Shown: positions 10,555 to 20,359 of the stretch, piece after piece
Layout of the letters: every line of letters starts with the position of its first letter
Numbering within the stretch: position 1 is the stretch's first letter
NCBI GenBank assembly: GCA_024641945.1
Contig: JAHECD010000023.1
Span: 1-46,770 of the forward strand
Direction of reading: 5' to 3'
From: Rubrivivax sp.
Lineage (GTDB): Bacteria > Pseudomonadota > Gammaproteobacteria > Burkholderiales > Burkholderiaceae_C
Length of the DNA stretch: 46,770 bases
Made by a program: the position numbers and the translations under genes
Notes under the pieces: model-generated
The model's database searches: none
Told to the model about the DNA's origin: nothing
Seen by the model: only the letters and a program-made list of their open reading frames with translations

Positions 10555-12279
10555 ATGGCAGTAGATACCGTCATCGAACCGACCCAGTCCGCGCTGTCCG
10601 GTGTTGCGCGCGTGCTTGTGCATGCCGGCAAGCTCACCCAGAAGGCTGCCGAGGAACTGGTCAAGACGGCCAAGGAGAAGCGCATCGGCTTCATCTCGGC
10701 CGTACTGGCTGCCGGCGCCGTCAAGCCCGCTGAATTGGCACACACCCTGTCTGGGGCGCTTGCGATTCCGCTGATCGACCTGAATGCGGTGGACTTCGAG
10801 CGGGTGCCACGCAACATCGTCGACGCCAAGATGGCCGCCCAGTACCAGATCGTGGTGCTCGGCAGGCGGGGCAGCCGGCTCTTCATCGGCGCGGCAGACC
10901 CGACCGACCAGGAGGCCGCTGAACGTATCAAGTTCGCGACCCAACTGACCCCCGAGTGGGTGATCGTCGAGCACGACAAGCTGCAGAAGATGCTCGACTC
11001 GCAGGGCGCGAGCATCGCGGAGACTCTGGAGGCGATTTCCGGTGGCGACTTCGAGTTCGACGTCACAGACGAGGAAACTGCGCAACCGGACCCTTCCGAA
11101 CTCGTCACCGATGTCGAAGATGCGCCGGTCGTGCGATTCCTGCAGAAGATGTTGATCGATGCAATCAACATGCGCGCGTCCGACCTGCACTTCGAGCCTT
11201 ACGAGTACAACTACCGCGTCCGTTTCCGCATCGACGGTGAGCTTCGCGAGATCACCCAACCACCGATCGCGATCAAGGAAAAGCTCGCCTCGCGCATCAA
11301 AGTCATCAGCCGCCTCGATATTTCAGAGAAGCGCGTGCCGCAGGACGGCCGGATGAAACTGAAGTTCGGAAACAAGGCGATTGATTTCCGGGTCAGTACG
11401 CTGCCAACGCTTTTTGGCGAGAAGATCGTCATCCGGATTCTCGACCCGTCATCCGCCAAGCTCGGCATCGAGGCGCTGGGCTACGAGAAGATCGAGAAGG
11501 ACCGTCTCATGGGTGCCATTCAGCGCCCATACGGAATGATCCTCGTGACTGGCCCCACAGGTTCCGGCAAGACGGTATCGCTCTACACGTGCCTGAACAT
11601 CTTGAACCAGCCCGGGGTGAACATTTCCACGGTCGAGGACCCCGCGGAAATTAACCTGCCTGGAATCAATCAGGTGAACGTGAACGACCGTGCGGGCCTG
11701 ACGTTCGCGGCCGCCCTCAAGTCGTTCCTTCGTCAGGATCCGGACATCATCATGGTCGGCGAAATCCGCGACCTCGAAACTGCAGACATCGCCCTGAAAG
11801 CGGCGCAGACGGGTCACATGGTGATGTCGACCCTCCATACGAACGACGCCCCCAAGACACTCACGCGACTGCTCAACATGGGCGTCGCGCCCTTCAACAT
11901 CGCGTCGAGTGTGCTTTTGATCACGGCCCAGCGCCTGGCACGGCGACTTTGCGAGAACTGCAAGGCTCTTGCCGAATACCCACGTGAGGCCCTGCTCAAG
12001 GCCGGGTTCCAGGAAGCCGATATCGATGGAAGCTGGAAGCCCTACCGGGCAGTCGGCTGCTCGGCCTGCAACAACGGCTACAAGGGTCGCGTTGGTCTTT
12101 ACCAGGTGATGCCGATCTCCGAGGAGATCCAGCGCATCATCCTTGCAGAAGGCACCGCGCTCGACATAGCCGATCAGTCCCGGAAGGAGGGCGTTCGCGA
12201 CCTTCGCCAATCCGGGTTGATCAAGGTGCGTGCCGGCATGACGACGCTGGAAGAGGTCATCACGGTGACCAACGAGTGA
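10555..12279 (+). CDS. pilB: Type IV pilus assembly ATPase PilB
   Basis: Cytoplasmic hexameric ATPase that drives pilin polymerisation. The 574-residue protein has an N-terminal MshEN/GSPII_E domain (about residues 10-160). The ATPase core carries Walker A GPTGSGKT (about 333-340), Asp box TVEDPAEI, Walker B IIMVGEIRD and His box HMVMSTLHTN. Tetracysteine zinc-site motifs CENC and CSAC lie near the C terminus. The PilB features and the pilC and pilD neighbours separate it from GspE and from the retraction ATPases PilT/PilU. The ATG at 10555 has no strong ribosome-binding site; an ATG at 10525 runs into a stop and cannot serve. Confidence 0.95.
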   Translation: MAVDTVIEPTQSALSGVARVLVHAGKLTQKAAEELVKTAKEKRIGFISAVLAAGAVKPAELAHTLSGALAIPLIDLNAVDFERVPRNIVDAKMAAQYQIVVLGRRGSRLFIGAADPTDQEAAERIKFATQLTPEWVIVEHDKLQKMLDSQGASIAETLEAISGGDFEFDVTDEETAQPDPSELVTDVEDAPVVRFLQKMLIDAINMRASDLHFEPYEYNYRVRFRIDGELREITQPPIAIKEKLASRIKVISRLDISEKRVPQDGRMKLKFGNKAIDFRVSTLPTLFGEKIVIRILDPSSAKLGIEALGYEKIEKDRLMGAIQRPYGMILVTGPTGSGKTVSLYTCLNILNQPGVNISTVEDPAEINLPGINQVNVNDRAGLTFAAALKSFLRQDPDIIMVGEIRDLETADIALKAAQTGHMVMSTLHTNDAPKTLTRLLNMGVAPFNIASSVLLITAQRLARRLCENCKALAEYPREALLKAGFQEADIDGSWKPYRAVGCSACNNGYKGRVGLYQVMPISEEIQRIILAEGTALDIADQSRKEGVRDLRQSGLIKVRAGMTTLEEVITVTNE

Positions 12280-12310
12280 TTGGTGGGCGCCCTCGAGCGC
12301 CGGAGTATTC

Positions 12311-13564
12311 ATGGCAACTGCATCAGCATCGGGATCATCAGCCTCGGGAGCATCGAGGTCCGCAAAAGGACCGAAGGAATCGATCTTCGAGTGGGAAGGC
12401 AAGGACAAGAACGGCAAGATCGTGCGGGGCGAAATGCGCGCCGGCGGCGAAGCCGTGGTCAGCGCCAGCCTTCGCCGCCAGGGCGTCCTCGTCACGAAGA
12501 TCAAGAAGCGCCGCACGAGCGGCGGCCGGTCGATCAAGCAGAAGGACATCGCGATCTTCACGCGCCAGCTCGCCACGATGATGAAGGCCGGCGTGCCGCT
12601 GCTGCAGTCGTTCGACATCGTCGCGCGCGGCAGTACGAACCCGCGCATGACCCGGCTGCTCAACGAGATCCGAAACGACGTCGAGACCGGAACAAGCCTG
12701 TCGAGCGCGTTCCGCAAGCACCCGATGCACTTCGATGCGCTTTACTGCAATCTGGTCGAAGCCGGTGAAGCGGGCGGTATCCTTGAAGCGCTTCTCGATC
12801 GTCTGGCGATCTACCAAGAGAAGACGATGGCGATCAAGTCCAAGATCAAGTCAGCGTTGATGTACCCCGTCGCGGTCATCATCGTGGCCTTCGTCGTGCT
12901 GACGGTCATCATGATTTTCGTCATCCCCGCCTTCAAGGAAGTTTTCAGTTCGTTCGGCGCAGATCTGCCTGGGCCCACGCTCTTCGTGATCGCCTTGTCC
13001 GAGTTCTTCGTCAAATGGTGGTGGGCCGTCTTTTCGTTCATTGGCGGTGGCCTGTACTTCTTCTTCGAGTCGTGGAAGCGCTCGGAGCGCATGCAGATGG
13101 TCATGGACCGGTTGCTGCTGCGCTTTCCGGTTTTTGGCAACCTGATCGAAAAGTCGGTCATCGCCCGCTGGACACGAACGCTTTCGACCATGTTTGCGGC
13201 CGGCGTGCCGTTGGTCGAAGCGCTCGATTCGGTCGGGGGCGCGTCAGGCAATGCGGTGTACGCTCAGGCGACCGAGGCGATCCAACGGGACGTGTCAACG
13301 GGCTCTGCGCTCACCACGTCGATGCAGACGACAGGCGTGTTTCCCACCATGGTCCTTCAGATGGCGGCCATCGGCGAAGAATCGGGATCGCTCGACCACA
13401 TGCTGGGCAAGGCCGCCGAGTTCTACGAGGATGAGGTCGACGAGATGGTCAAGGGTCTGTCGAGCCTGATGGAGCCGTTCATCATCGTCATCCTCGGCGT
13501 CCTGATCGGTGGCATCGTCGTTTCGATGTATCTGCCGATCTTCAAGCTGGGCGCGGTGGTTTGA
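12311..13564 (+). CDS. pilC: Type IV pilus inner-membrane platform protein PilC
   Basis: Inner-membrane platform that couples PilB to pilin insertion. The 417-residue protein has a Ser/Ala-rich N-terminal tail, a FEWEGKDKNGKIVRGEM start of the cytoplasmic domain, and two homologous GspF/PilC halves. Membrane segments appear around MYPVAVIIVAFVVLTVIMIFVIPAF, WAVFSFIGGGLYFFF and the C-terminal FIIVILGVLIGGIVVSMYLPIF. The conserved LLQSFDIVARG and LVEALDSVGGASGN motifs mark the two cytoplasmic helical domains. It lies 31 bases after pilB and overlaps pilD. Confidence 0.95.
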   Translation: MATASASGSSASGASRSAKGPKESIFEWEGKDKNGKIVRGEMRAGGEAVVSASLRRQGVLVTKIKKRRTSGGRSIKQKDIAIFTRQLATMMKAGVPLLQSFDIVARGSTNPRMTRLLNEIRNDVETGTSLSSAFRKHPMHFDALYCNLVEAGEAGGILEALLDRLAIYQEKTMAIKSKIKSALMYPVAVIIVAFVVLTVIMIFVIPAFKEVFSSFGADLPGPTLFVIALSEFFVKWWWAVFSFIGGGLYFFFESWKRSERMQMVMDRLLLRFPVFGNLIEKSVIARWTRTLSTMFAAGVPLVEALDSVGGASGNAVYAQATEAIQRDVSTGSALTTSMQTTGVFPTMVLQMAAIGEESGSLDHMLGKAAEFYEDEVDEMVKGLSSLMEPFIIVILGVLIGGIVVSMYLPIFKLGAVV

Positions 13565-14487
13565 GCGCGCCGCCGGTCGAGTGGCTGCTGTCGCCGGCAG
13601 CTCTCGCAGTCCTTGGGCTGATCATCGGCAGCTTTCTGAACGTGGTCGTGCACCGCCTGCCATTGATGCTCGAGCGGCAATGGTGGGCCGACGTTGCGCA
13701 CCAGCTCGCCGATGTCGACTCGTACCGCCGCGTCTTCGCTTCCGATGCGCCCACTGGCTTCGCTCAGGTCGGCGCCGGGCTGAACAAGTCCGCCGAAGCG
13801 CTGACGCCGCTCACCTTGTCTAAACCAGCCTCGCGCTGCCCATCGTGCGGGCACCGCATTCGCTGGTACGAGAATATTCCTCTGGTGAGCTGGCTCGCAC
13901 TTCGCGGGCGTTGTTCAGCCTGCTCGGTGTCGATCTCCAAACGCTACCCGTTTGTAGAGTTGCTCACGTCGGCGCTGTTTGCCGCGGTCGCCTGGCGAAT
14001 CGGCGCGCAGCCCGTGGCGCTGTTGTGGTGCGCCTTTGTGGCCACGCTGCTGACACTTTCGGCCATCGACTGGGACACGACGGTACTTCCCGATGTGCTG
14101 ACCTTGCCACTGCTTTGGGCCGGCCTTGTTGCCGCAGCGGCGGGTTGGACATTGCCATTGCAGACGGCGCTGATCGGTGCCGCCGTGGGATATCTGTCAC
14201 TCTGGTCCGTTTACTGGCTGTTCAAGCTGACGACGGGCAAAGAAGGCATGGGCTATGGCGATTTCAAGCTTCTCGCCGCCATCGGGGCCTGGCTCGGCTG
14301 GCAGGCGATCCTGCCAGTAGTGCTGATGGCGTCGATCATCGGAGCGGTCGTCGGAATCGGCATGAAGGCCAGTGGCGCGCTGCGCGAAGGACGCTATGTC
14401 CCATTCGGGCCATTCCTGGCTGGCGGGGGCATCGCTGTGCTGATCGTAGGCCTGCCTTCGGTTCTCGAGTTCATGGGCTGGGCCTGA
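13561..14487 (+). CDS. pilD: Prepilin peptidase / N-methyltransferase PilD
   Basis: Bifunctional inner-membrane aspartyl protease and methyltransferase that processes type IV prepilins. A TTG start overlaps the pilC stop (TTGA). The 308-residue protein has the cytosolic zinc site CPSC...CSAC (Cys 93, 96, 118, 121). The first catalytic Asp lies in the SAIDWDTTVLPD segment (Asp 170 or 172) and the second in the GYGD motif (Asp 234). Several membrane helices surround these. An extra stretch of about 25 residues between VDSYRRVFAS and the first CPSC is longer than in many homologues. The gene may also serve type II secretion pseudopilins. Confidence 0.94.
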   Translation: MSAPPVEWLLSPAALAVLGLIIGSFLNVVVHRLPLMLERQWWADVAHQLADVDSYRRVFASDAPTGFAQVGAGLNKSAEALTPLTLSKPASRCPSCGHRIRWYENIPLVSWLALRGRCSACSVSISKRYPFVELLTSALFAAVAWRIGAQPVALLWCAFVATLLTLSAIDWDTTVLPDVLTLPLLWAGLVAAAAGWTLPLQTALIGAAVGYLSLWSVYWLFKLTTGKEGMGYGDFKLLAAIGAWLGWQAILPVVLMASIIGAVVGIGMKASGALREGRYVPFGPFLAGGGIAVLIVGLPSVLEFMGWA

Positions 14488-14497
14488 CGCCGCTGAG

Positions 14498-15103
14498 ATG
14501 ACATCACTGCCAAGTCTGACCATCGGGCTGACTGGCGGCATCGGCAGCGGCAAGAGCACGGCCGCATCCCTCTTGATCGAGCATGGCGCCGTGCTTGTCG
14601 ACACAGACGCGATTTCACGCGAACTGACGGCGCCAGGCGGTGCCGCCCTGCCTGCGCTGGCGGCCGAGTTCGGCGTGGAAATCATCAGCGTTGACGGTGC
14701 GCTCGACCGGCGGCGCATGCGTGAGATGGCCTTTGACGACCCTCATGTCAGGGCGCGCCTCGAAGCCGTACTGCACCCCATGATCGGCAAGGCGACACAC
14801 GCCGCCGCAGCGGCCGCGGCGGGGCAAACGGTTGTATTCGACGTGCCTTTGCTCACCGAGTCGGCGCAGTGGCGTGCGCGGGTCGATCGGGTACTCGTGA
14901 TCGACTGTACCGAAGCGACTCAGGTCCGCCGCGTGATGCAACGCAACGGCTGGACAGAAGATGCTGTTCGACAGGTGATGGCCTCGCAGGCGGCCCGTCC
15001 CGAACGGCGCGCCATCGCCGACGCGATCGTTTTCAATGAGGGCCTGACGCTCGACATGCTGCGCGATGAATTGAACGTTGTCTGGACGGCCTGGCACGAC
15101 TGA
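14498..15103 (+). CDS. coaE: Dephospho-CoA kinase
   Basis: Last step of coenzyme A synthesis: phosphorylates the 3'-OH of dephospho-CoA. The P-loop GLTGGIGSGKST is at residues 10-21. The DTDAISRELTAPGG segment and the VFDVPLLTES core motif are both typical. At 201 residues the length is normal. Starts ten bases after pilD. The pilBCD-coaE-zapD-yacG order is conserved in many beta- and gamma-proteobacteria. Confidence 0.95.
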   Translation: MTSLPSLTIGLTGGIGSGKSTAASLLIEHGAVLVDTDAISRELTAPGGAALPALAAEFGVEIISVDGALDRRRMREMAFDDPHVRARLEAVLHPMIGKATHAAAAAAAGQTVVFDVPLLTESAQWRARVDRVLVIDCTEATQVRRVMQRNGWTEDAVRQVMASQAARPERRAIADAIVFNEGLTLDMLRDELNVVWTAWHD

Positions 15104-15188
15104 AACGATTCAGCTCGCCCTAAAGGGGCAGACCGTCACGCTGTGGAACAATCGTCAAGGTCGATCGGCACCTCGGAAGCAGCGCGCG

Positions 15189-15944
15189 TTGGTCCTCTAC
15201 GAATATCCCTTCAACGAAGGTATCAGAACCATGCTCCGTCTGGAGCATCTGTTCGATCGCCTGGGTCAGTTGATGGCGCGAGATGCCCGACTCGATCATC
15301 ACTTTGCGCTGGCCACGATCTTCGAGATCATCGACGTCGCTTCGCGCGCCGACCTGAAGAGCGACCTGTTGAAGGAACTCGAACGCCATCGGGCCCAATT
15401 GCAGGGCTATCGCGGCAACCCCCATATCTCCGAGACGGCGCTGGATGAAATCGTTGCGCGCATCGACCACGCTTTCGATGGCCTGAACGCAGTCCAGGGC
15501 AAGGCCGGCCAGGCGCTGACATCGAACGACTGGCTGATGAGCATCCGTAGCCGCATCGGCATTCCTGGTGGCACCTGCGAGTTCGACCTTCCCGCGTACT
15601 ACGCGTGGCAACAACACGACGCAGCGAGGCGGCGTGCCGACCTGGGCCAATGGACGGCGACGCTGATGCCGCTGGCGGAGGCGCTGAAAGTGCTGCTCGG
15701 CCTGCTTCGCGACAGCGGCAGCCCACAACGCATGCATGCCGCCAGCGGCAATTTCCAGCAGCGGCTACCAGAGGGGAAGAGTTTTCATTTGCTGCGGCTG
15801 CGCATGGACGGGGGCACCGGACTCGTGCCCGAGATCAGCGGCCATCGGCTCATGGTTTCGGTGCGCATGATGCGGGCCGATGCAGAAGGCCGCCTCAAGC
15901 CGGCGTCCGAGGATACGGACTTCGAACTGACACTGTGCGCATGA
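15189..15944 (+). CDS. zapD: Cell division protein ZapD
   Basis: Cytoplasmic FtsZ-binding protein that cross-links filaments at the Z-ring. The family begins with a short hydrophobic lead into LYEYPFNE, which fits the TTG at 15189 (251 residues; GGAAG nine bases upstream). A GTG or ATG further upstream at 15078 would add 37 residues without homology and overlap coaE. The LRLEHLFDRL segment, the helical bundle and the C-terminal HLLRLRMDGGTGLVPEISGHRLMVSVRMM beta-domain match ZapD. It is two bases before yacG. Confidence 0.92.
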   Translation: MVLYEYPFNEGIRTMLRLEHLFDRLGQLMARDARLDHHFALATIFEIIDVASRADLKSDLLKELERHRAQLQGYRGNPHISETALDEIVARIDHAFDGLNAVQGKAGQALTSNDWLMSIRSRIGIPGGTCEFDLPAYYAWQQHDAARRRADLGQWTATLMPLAEALKVLLGLLRDSGSPQRMHAASGNFQQRLPEGKSFHLLRLRMDGGTGLVPEISGHRLMVSVRMMRADAEGRLKPASEDTDFELTLCA

Positions 15945-15945
15945 C

Positions 15946-16140
15946 ATGACTGCACAGCGCCAAGTCAGTTGCCCGGCATGTCGCGGACCGTCACTCTTTA
16001 GCGCGGCAAATCCGTGGCGCCCCTTCTGCAGCGAGCGCTGTCGCAATGTCGATCTCGGCGCATGGGCCAGTGAAAGTTATCGCGTGGCCACGCAGCGACC
16101 GTCCGAGGAAACTCCCGACGAACCCGCCGCGCCGCACTGA
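15946..16140 (+). CDS. yacG: DNA gyrase inhibitor YacG
   Basis: Small zinc protein known in E. coli to bind GyrB and inhibit gyrase. The 64-residue product has the four zinc-binding cysteines C9, C12, C28 and C32 in the CPAC...FCSERC pattern, then DLGAWASESYRV as in the family. The acidic tail is variable. It ends the pilB-yacG run; the next 280 bases are the groESL control region. Confidence 0.93.
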   Translation: MTAQRQVSCPACRGPSLFSAANPWRPFCSERCRNVDLGAWASESYRVATQRPSEETPDEPAAPH

Positions 16141-16252
16141 CCGGGCGCCTCCATGCAGCCGCGGCGCCTTCACGTTGCCGCCGCAGTCGGTTGTCGAGAC
16201 GCGCTGGTCGAGCATCTGCCGCAGAAAGTTCAGGTCTCGACGTCCGGGCCTC

Positions 16253-16280
16253 TTGAAAGCCGGCGGACGGTGCCTATAAT
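16253..16280 (+). promoter_or_regulatory. groESL promoter
   Basis: TTGAAA (16253-16258) and a perfect TATAAT (16275-16280) are separated by 16 bases, a good sigma-70 promoter. The -35 is embedded in TCTTGAAAG, which also resembles a sigma-32 -35 box, but no CCCCAT-type -10 is seen. Predicted transcription starts near 16287, directly at the CIRCE element. Confidence 0.75.
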
Positions 16281-16288
16281 CTGTCCTG

Positions 16289-16315
16289 CTAGCACTCATG
16301 GCTCATGAGTGCTAA
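16289..16315 (+). promoter_or_regulatory. CIRCE operator for HrcA
   Basis: CTAGCACTC, nine spacer bases and GAGTGCTAA match the CIRCE consensus (TTAGCACTC-N9-GAGTGCTAA) with one mismatch in the first base. It overlaps the predicted groESL transcription start, the standard position for repression by the heat-inactivated HrcA repressor. A second half-site-like GAGCGCTAAC lies at 16361-16370 in the leader. hrcA is not in the window. Confidence 0.93.
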
Positions 16316-16420
16316 CGGCGGAGTTGGCTTGCAAAAGCGCCCTTCCGGCACGTTGTAAATGAGCGCTAACTTCCTGTTAAGCGCCTGTTGAACCTAATTT
16401 TGAGTCATCAAGGAGATGAG

Positions 16421-16711
16421 ATGAAACTTCGTCCGTTGCACGACCGCGTGATCGTCAAGCGTCTGGAACAAGAGACCAAAACGGCCTCTGGCATCGTGAT
16501 TCCCGACAACGCCGCAGAGAAGCCCGACCAGGGTGAAGTTCTGGCGGTCGGTCCGGGCAAGCGCAATGAAAAGGGTGACTTCATCGCACTGAACATCAAG
16601 GTGGGTGACCGCGTGCTGTTCGGCAAGTACTCGGGCCAGACCGTCAAGGTCGATGGCGACGAGTTGCTGGTGATGCGTGAAGAAGACCTGTTTGCAGTCG
16701 TCGAGAAGTAA
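16421..16711 (+). CDS. groES: Co-chaperonin GroES
   Basis: Heptameric lid of the GroEL folding chamber. The ATG at 16421 has AAGGAG six bases upstream and gives [18 protein letters not shown], 96 residues. The mobile loop [14 protein letters not shown] and the C-terminal [18 protein letters not shown] are characteristic. It is co-transcribed with groEL 47 bases downstream under the CIRCE promoter. Confidence 0.98.
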   Translation: MKLRPLHDRVIVKRLEQETKTASGIVIPDNAAEKPDQGEVLAVGPGKRNEKGDFIALNIKVGDRVLFGKYSGQTVKVDGDELLVMREEDLFAVVEK

Positions 16712-16737
16712 TTTCCTCGTCAGACCTGAACCCCTGA

Positions 16738-18408
<1,671 letters not shown>

Positions 18409-18439
18409 TGTCCTGACCCGGGCGTTGCCCAAGGCCTGC

Positions 18440-18476
18440 AAGGGCCCGCGAGCTGACTGGCTCGCGGGCCCTTTTT
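18440..18476 (+). terminator. Rho-independent terminator after groEL
   Basis: A perfect stem of at least 12 bp (AGGGCCCGCGAG at 18441-18452 and its complement at 18461-18472, loop eight bases) is followed by TTTTTC. It ends the groESL message. Confidence 0.93.
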
Positions 18477-18535
18477 CATTCGATCCAGCCGCCCGGCGCT
18501 CACCACAATCGAGGGCATCCACGCTCAGGACCCCG

Positions 18536-20311
18536 ATGACCGTGCCCATCGCGATCACCCGATTTGCCGAAGAGGAACTCGCCCGCGCCCCGGCGCTGGC
18601 GGACCACGTCGTGCAGTCGGTGATCGGCGTGCTGACCCAGCCGGATCCGAACGCGTCGGCAACCGGACGCATCCAGTCCGCCGACCTGGCGCAGTCCCTC
18701 GCCCGCCACCGCCCGCGCATGGTGGCGGCCTACAGCACGGCGTTGCGCGAGCGTGTCGCGTCGGACCTCGCCCTCGACGGGGCACAAGTGGATGCGGCGC
18801 CGGTCTCCACGCGCGACCCGCGCAAGCTGTCGCTGGTCGATGAAGAGTCCGTGTCGGCTGACGTGGAGATCGCAAGGGCAACCCAGGCCATCCGCAATGT
18901 CACCGAACACGAGCTGCGCGAACTTGCCACGTTTCTTTCGACCCTGGCGGGCGAGCCCCATGTGTTGCGCGACCACAATCCGATGCGCCCCGAGTCCCAT
19001 GCCCGGGCCCTCTGGGCCGCCGCGACCGCCTTGCCCGAAGACGGCACGCTGCATGCCGTCTTCATGCGACACGCCAGCGCACCCCTGGCACAGCTGCTTC
19101 GCAAGGCCTATGCCGCGGCATGTTCGCGGCTCGAAGATGCCGGCATCGAGCCCGCGGCCTATCGGACCGTGATACTTCCCGCGGGCATGCGAACAGGCCG
19201 TTCGGACATGTTGCCCGCGCCGGCGACGATCGGCGCTCACCGTACTCCGGCCGTATCCGCAAACCAACCCCTTGGTCCGACGCACCCCGGTAGCCGGGCA
19301 TCTGCCGCTGCGCATGAAGTGCCGGCGGAGAGCGCACCGGTGCTGACCGACCTGGCGCGCACCTTGTCGGCCTTGGCCCACACCCTGCTGGATGCCCTAC
19401 CGGCATCTGCGCCCTCAACCCGCGGCGGGGCATTGGCCGGCGAAGTCCCGCACACGCGCGGGGGCGCGACCACCCTTTCACCGGCGTCGACCCGGTCCGC
19501 GGCCCTACCCGCCGAACCGCCGCCGGCCGTACGTCGACCCGAATTCGTGCAGCGGCTCTTCGATGCCGCGCTGACGGATCGCCGACTGCCCGCAGACATC
19601 CGAAAATGCCTGGAACGCATTCGACCGCTGCTGGTGCAACTCGTTGCGACCGACGCCGCACTCGTCGAACGTGATGACCATCCAGCTTGGCAGCTCATCG
19701 ATCGCATCGCCTGGCAAGGGGACACCCTCCCCGAAGCCCCAGACCGCGAACGCCTGCGCACCGTTCAAGTGATCGAGGGATTGATCGCCCAGCTCGAGGG
19801 CGAAGACAACCCCGATGCCACGCGATTTTCATGGGCACGCGACCGCCTTTCGGCCCTCGAGCGCAATCGTTTCGAGCGGCGCATCGCCCGCCAATCGGAC
19901 TCCACAGCCGCGCTTGCTGCTGCCGAACTCCAGCTGGCCGCCGCCGGCAGCATGAGCGCATTGGACTTCGGCGCCCTGTCCACGGTGCCGTCGCAACTCT
20001 ACGACGCGGCCCCTGGCGCCGATGACGGGTCACCGGCAGGCAATGCGTGGCTCGACGAACGCACGCCGGGCGACATCGCGCGGCTGTTCATCGACGCACG
20101 CTGGGTCCACGCACAGTTGCTCTGGCGCGGCGCACGGCGCGAGATCTGGCTCTGGGCGGACTGCCGCGGCAACACCGCATGGCCGTTCAGGCGCGGCGCG
20201 TTGCGCAGACTGCGTGACGAGGGCCTTGCACAATCGGCGCAGGCTCGCTCTGTACTTCGTGACGCGGCGTTGCGCCTGGATGCGCAGGCGCGCCGGCGTC
20301 AAGCGGCCTAG
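18536..20311 (+). CDS. DUF1631 family protein
   Basis: Cytoplasmic protein of unknown function. The ATG at 18536 has AGGA five bases upstream and gives 591 residues. An N-terminal helical part with LSLVDEESVSADVEIARATQ matches the DUF1631 pattern. A Pro/Ala/Thr-rich, probably disordered stretch runs from about residue 215 to 335. After it come the conserved helical segment VQRLFDAALTDRRLPADIRKCLERIRPLLVQL and the HPAWQLIDRIAW motif. A C-terminal small beta-domain starts near DERTPGDIARLFIDARWVHAQLLW. The family is usually longer (700-800 residues), so this is a short version. It lies after the groEL terminator and so probably has its own promoter. Confidence 0.75.
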   Translation: MTVPIAITRFAEEELARAPALADHVVQSVIGVLTQPDPNASATGRIQSADLAQSLARHRPRMVAAYSTALRERVASDLALDGAQVDAAPVSTRDPRKLSLVDEESVSADVEIARATQAIRNVTEHELRELATFLSTLAGEPHVLRDHNPMRPESHARALWAAATALPEDGTLHAVFMRHASAPLAQLLRKAYAAACSRLEDAGIEPAAYRTVILPAGMRTGRSDMLPAPATIGAHRTPAVSANQPLGPTHPGSRASAAAHEVPAESAPVLTDLARTLSALAHTLLDALPASAPSTRGGALAGEVPHTRGGATTLSPASTRSAALPAEPPPAVRRPEFVQRLFDAALTDRRLPADIRKCLERIRPLLVQLVATDAALVERDDHPAWQLIDRIAWQGDTLPEAPDRERLRTVQVIEGLIAQLEGEDNPDATRFSWARDRLSALERNRFERRIARQSDSTAALAAAELQLAAAGSMSALDFGALSTVPSQLYDAAPGADDGSPAGNAWLDERTPGDIARLFIDARWVHAQLLWRGARREIWLWADCRGNTAWPFRRGALRRLRDEGLAQSAQARSVLRDAALRLDAQARRRQAA

Positions 20312-20359
20312 ACACCCTTACACGCCGTCGCGCGCCCGTCGGGCGACCATAATTTGGCG

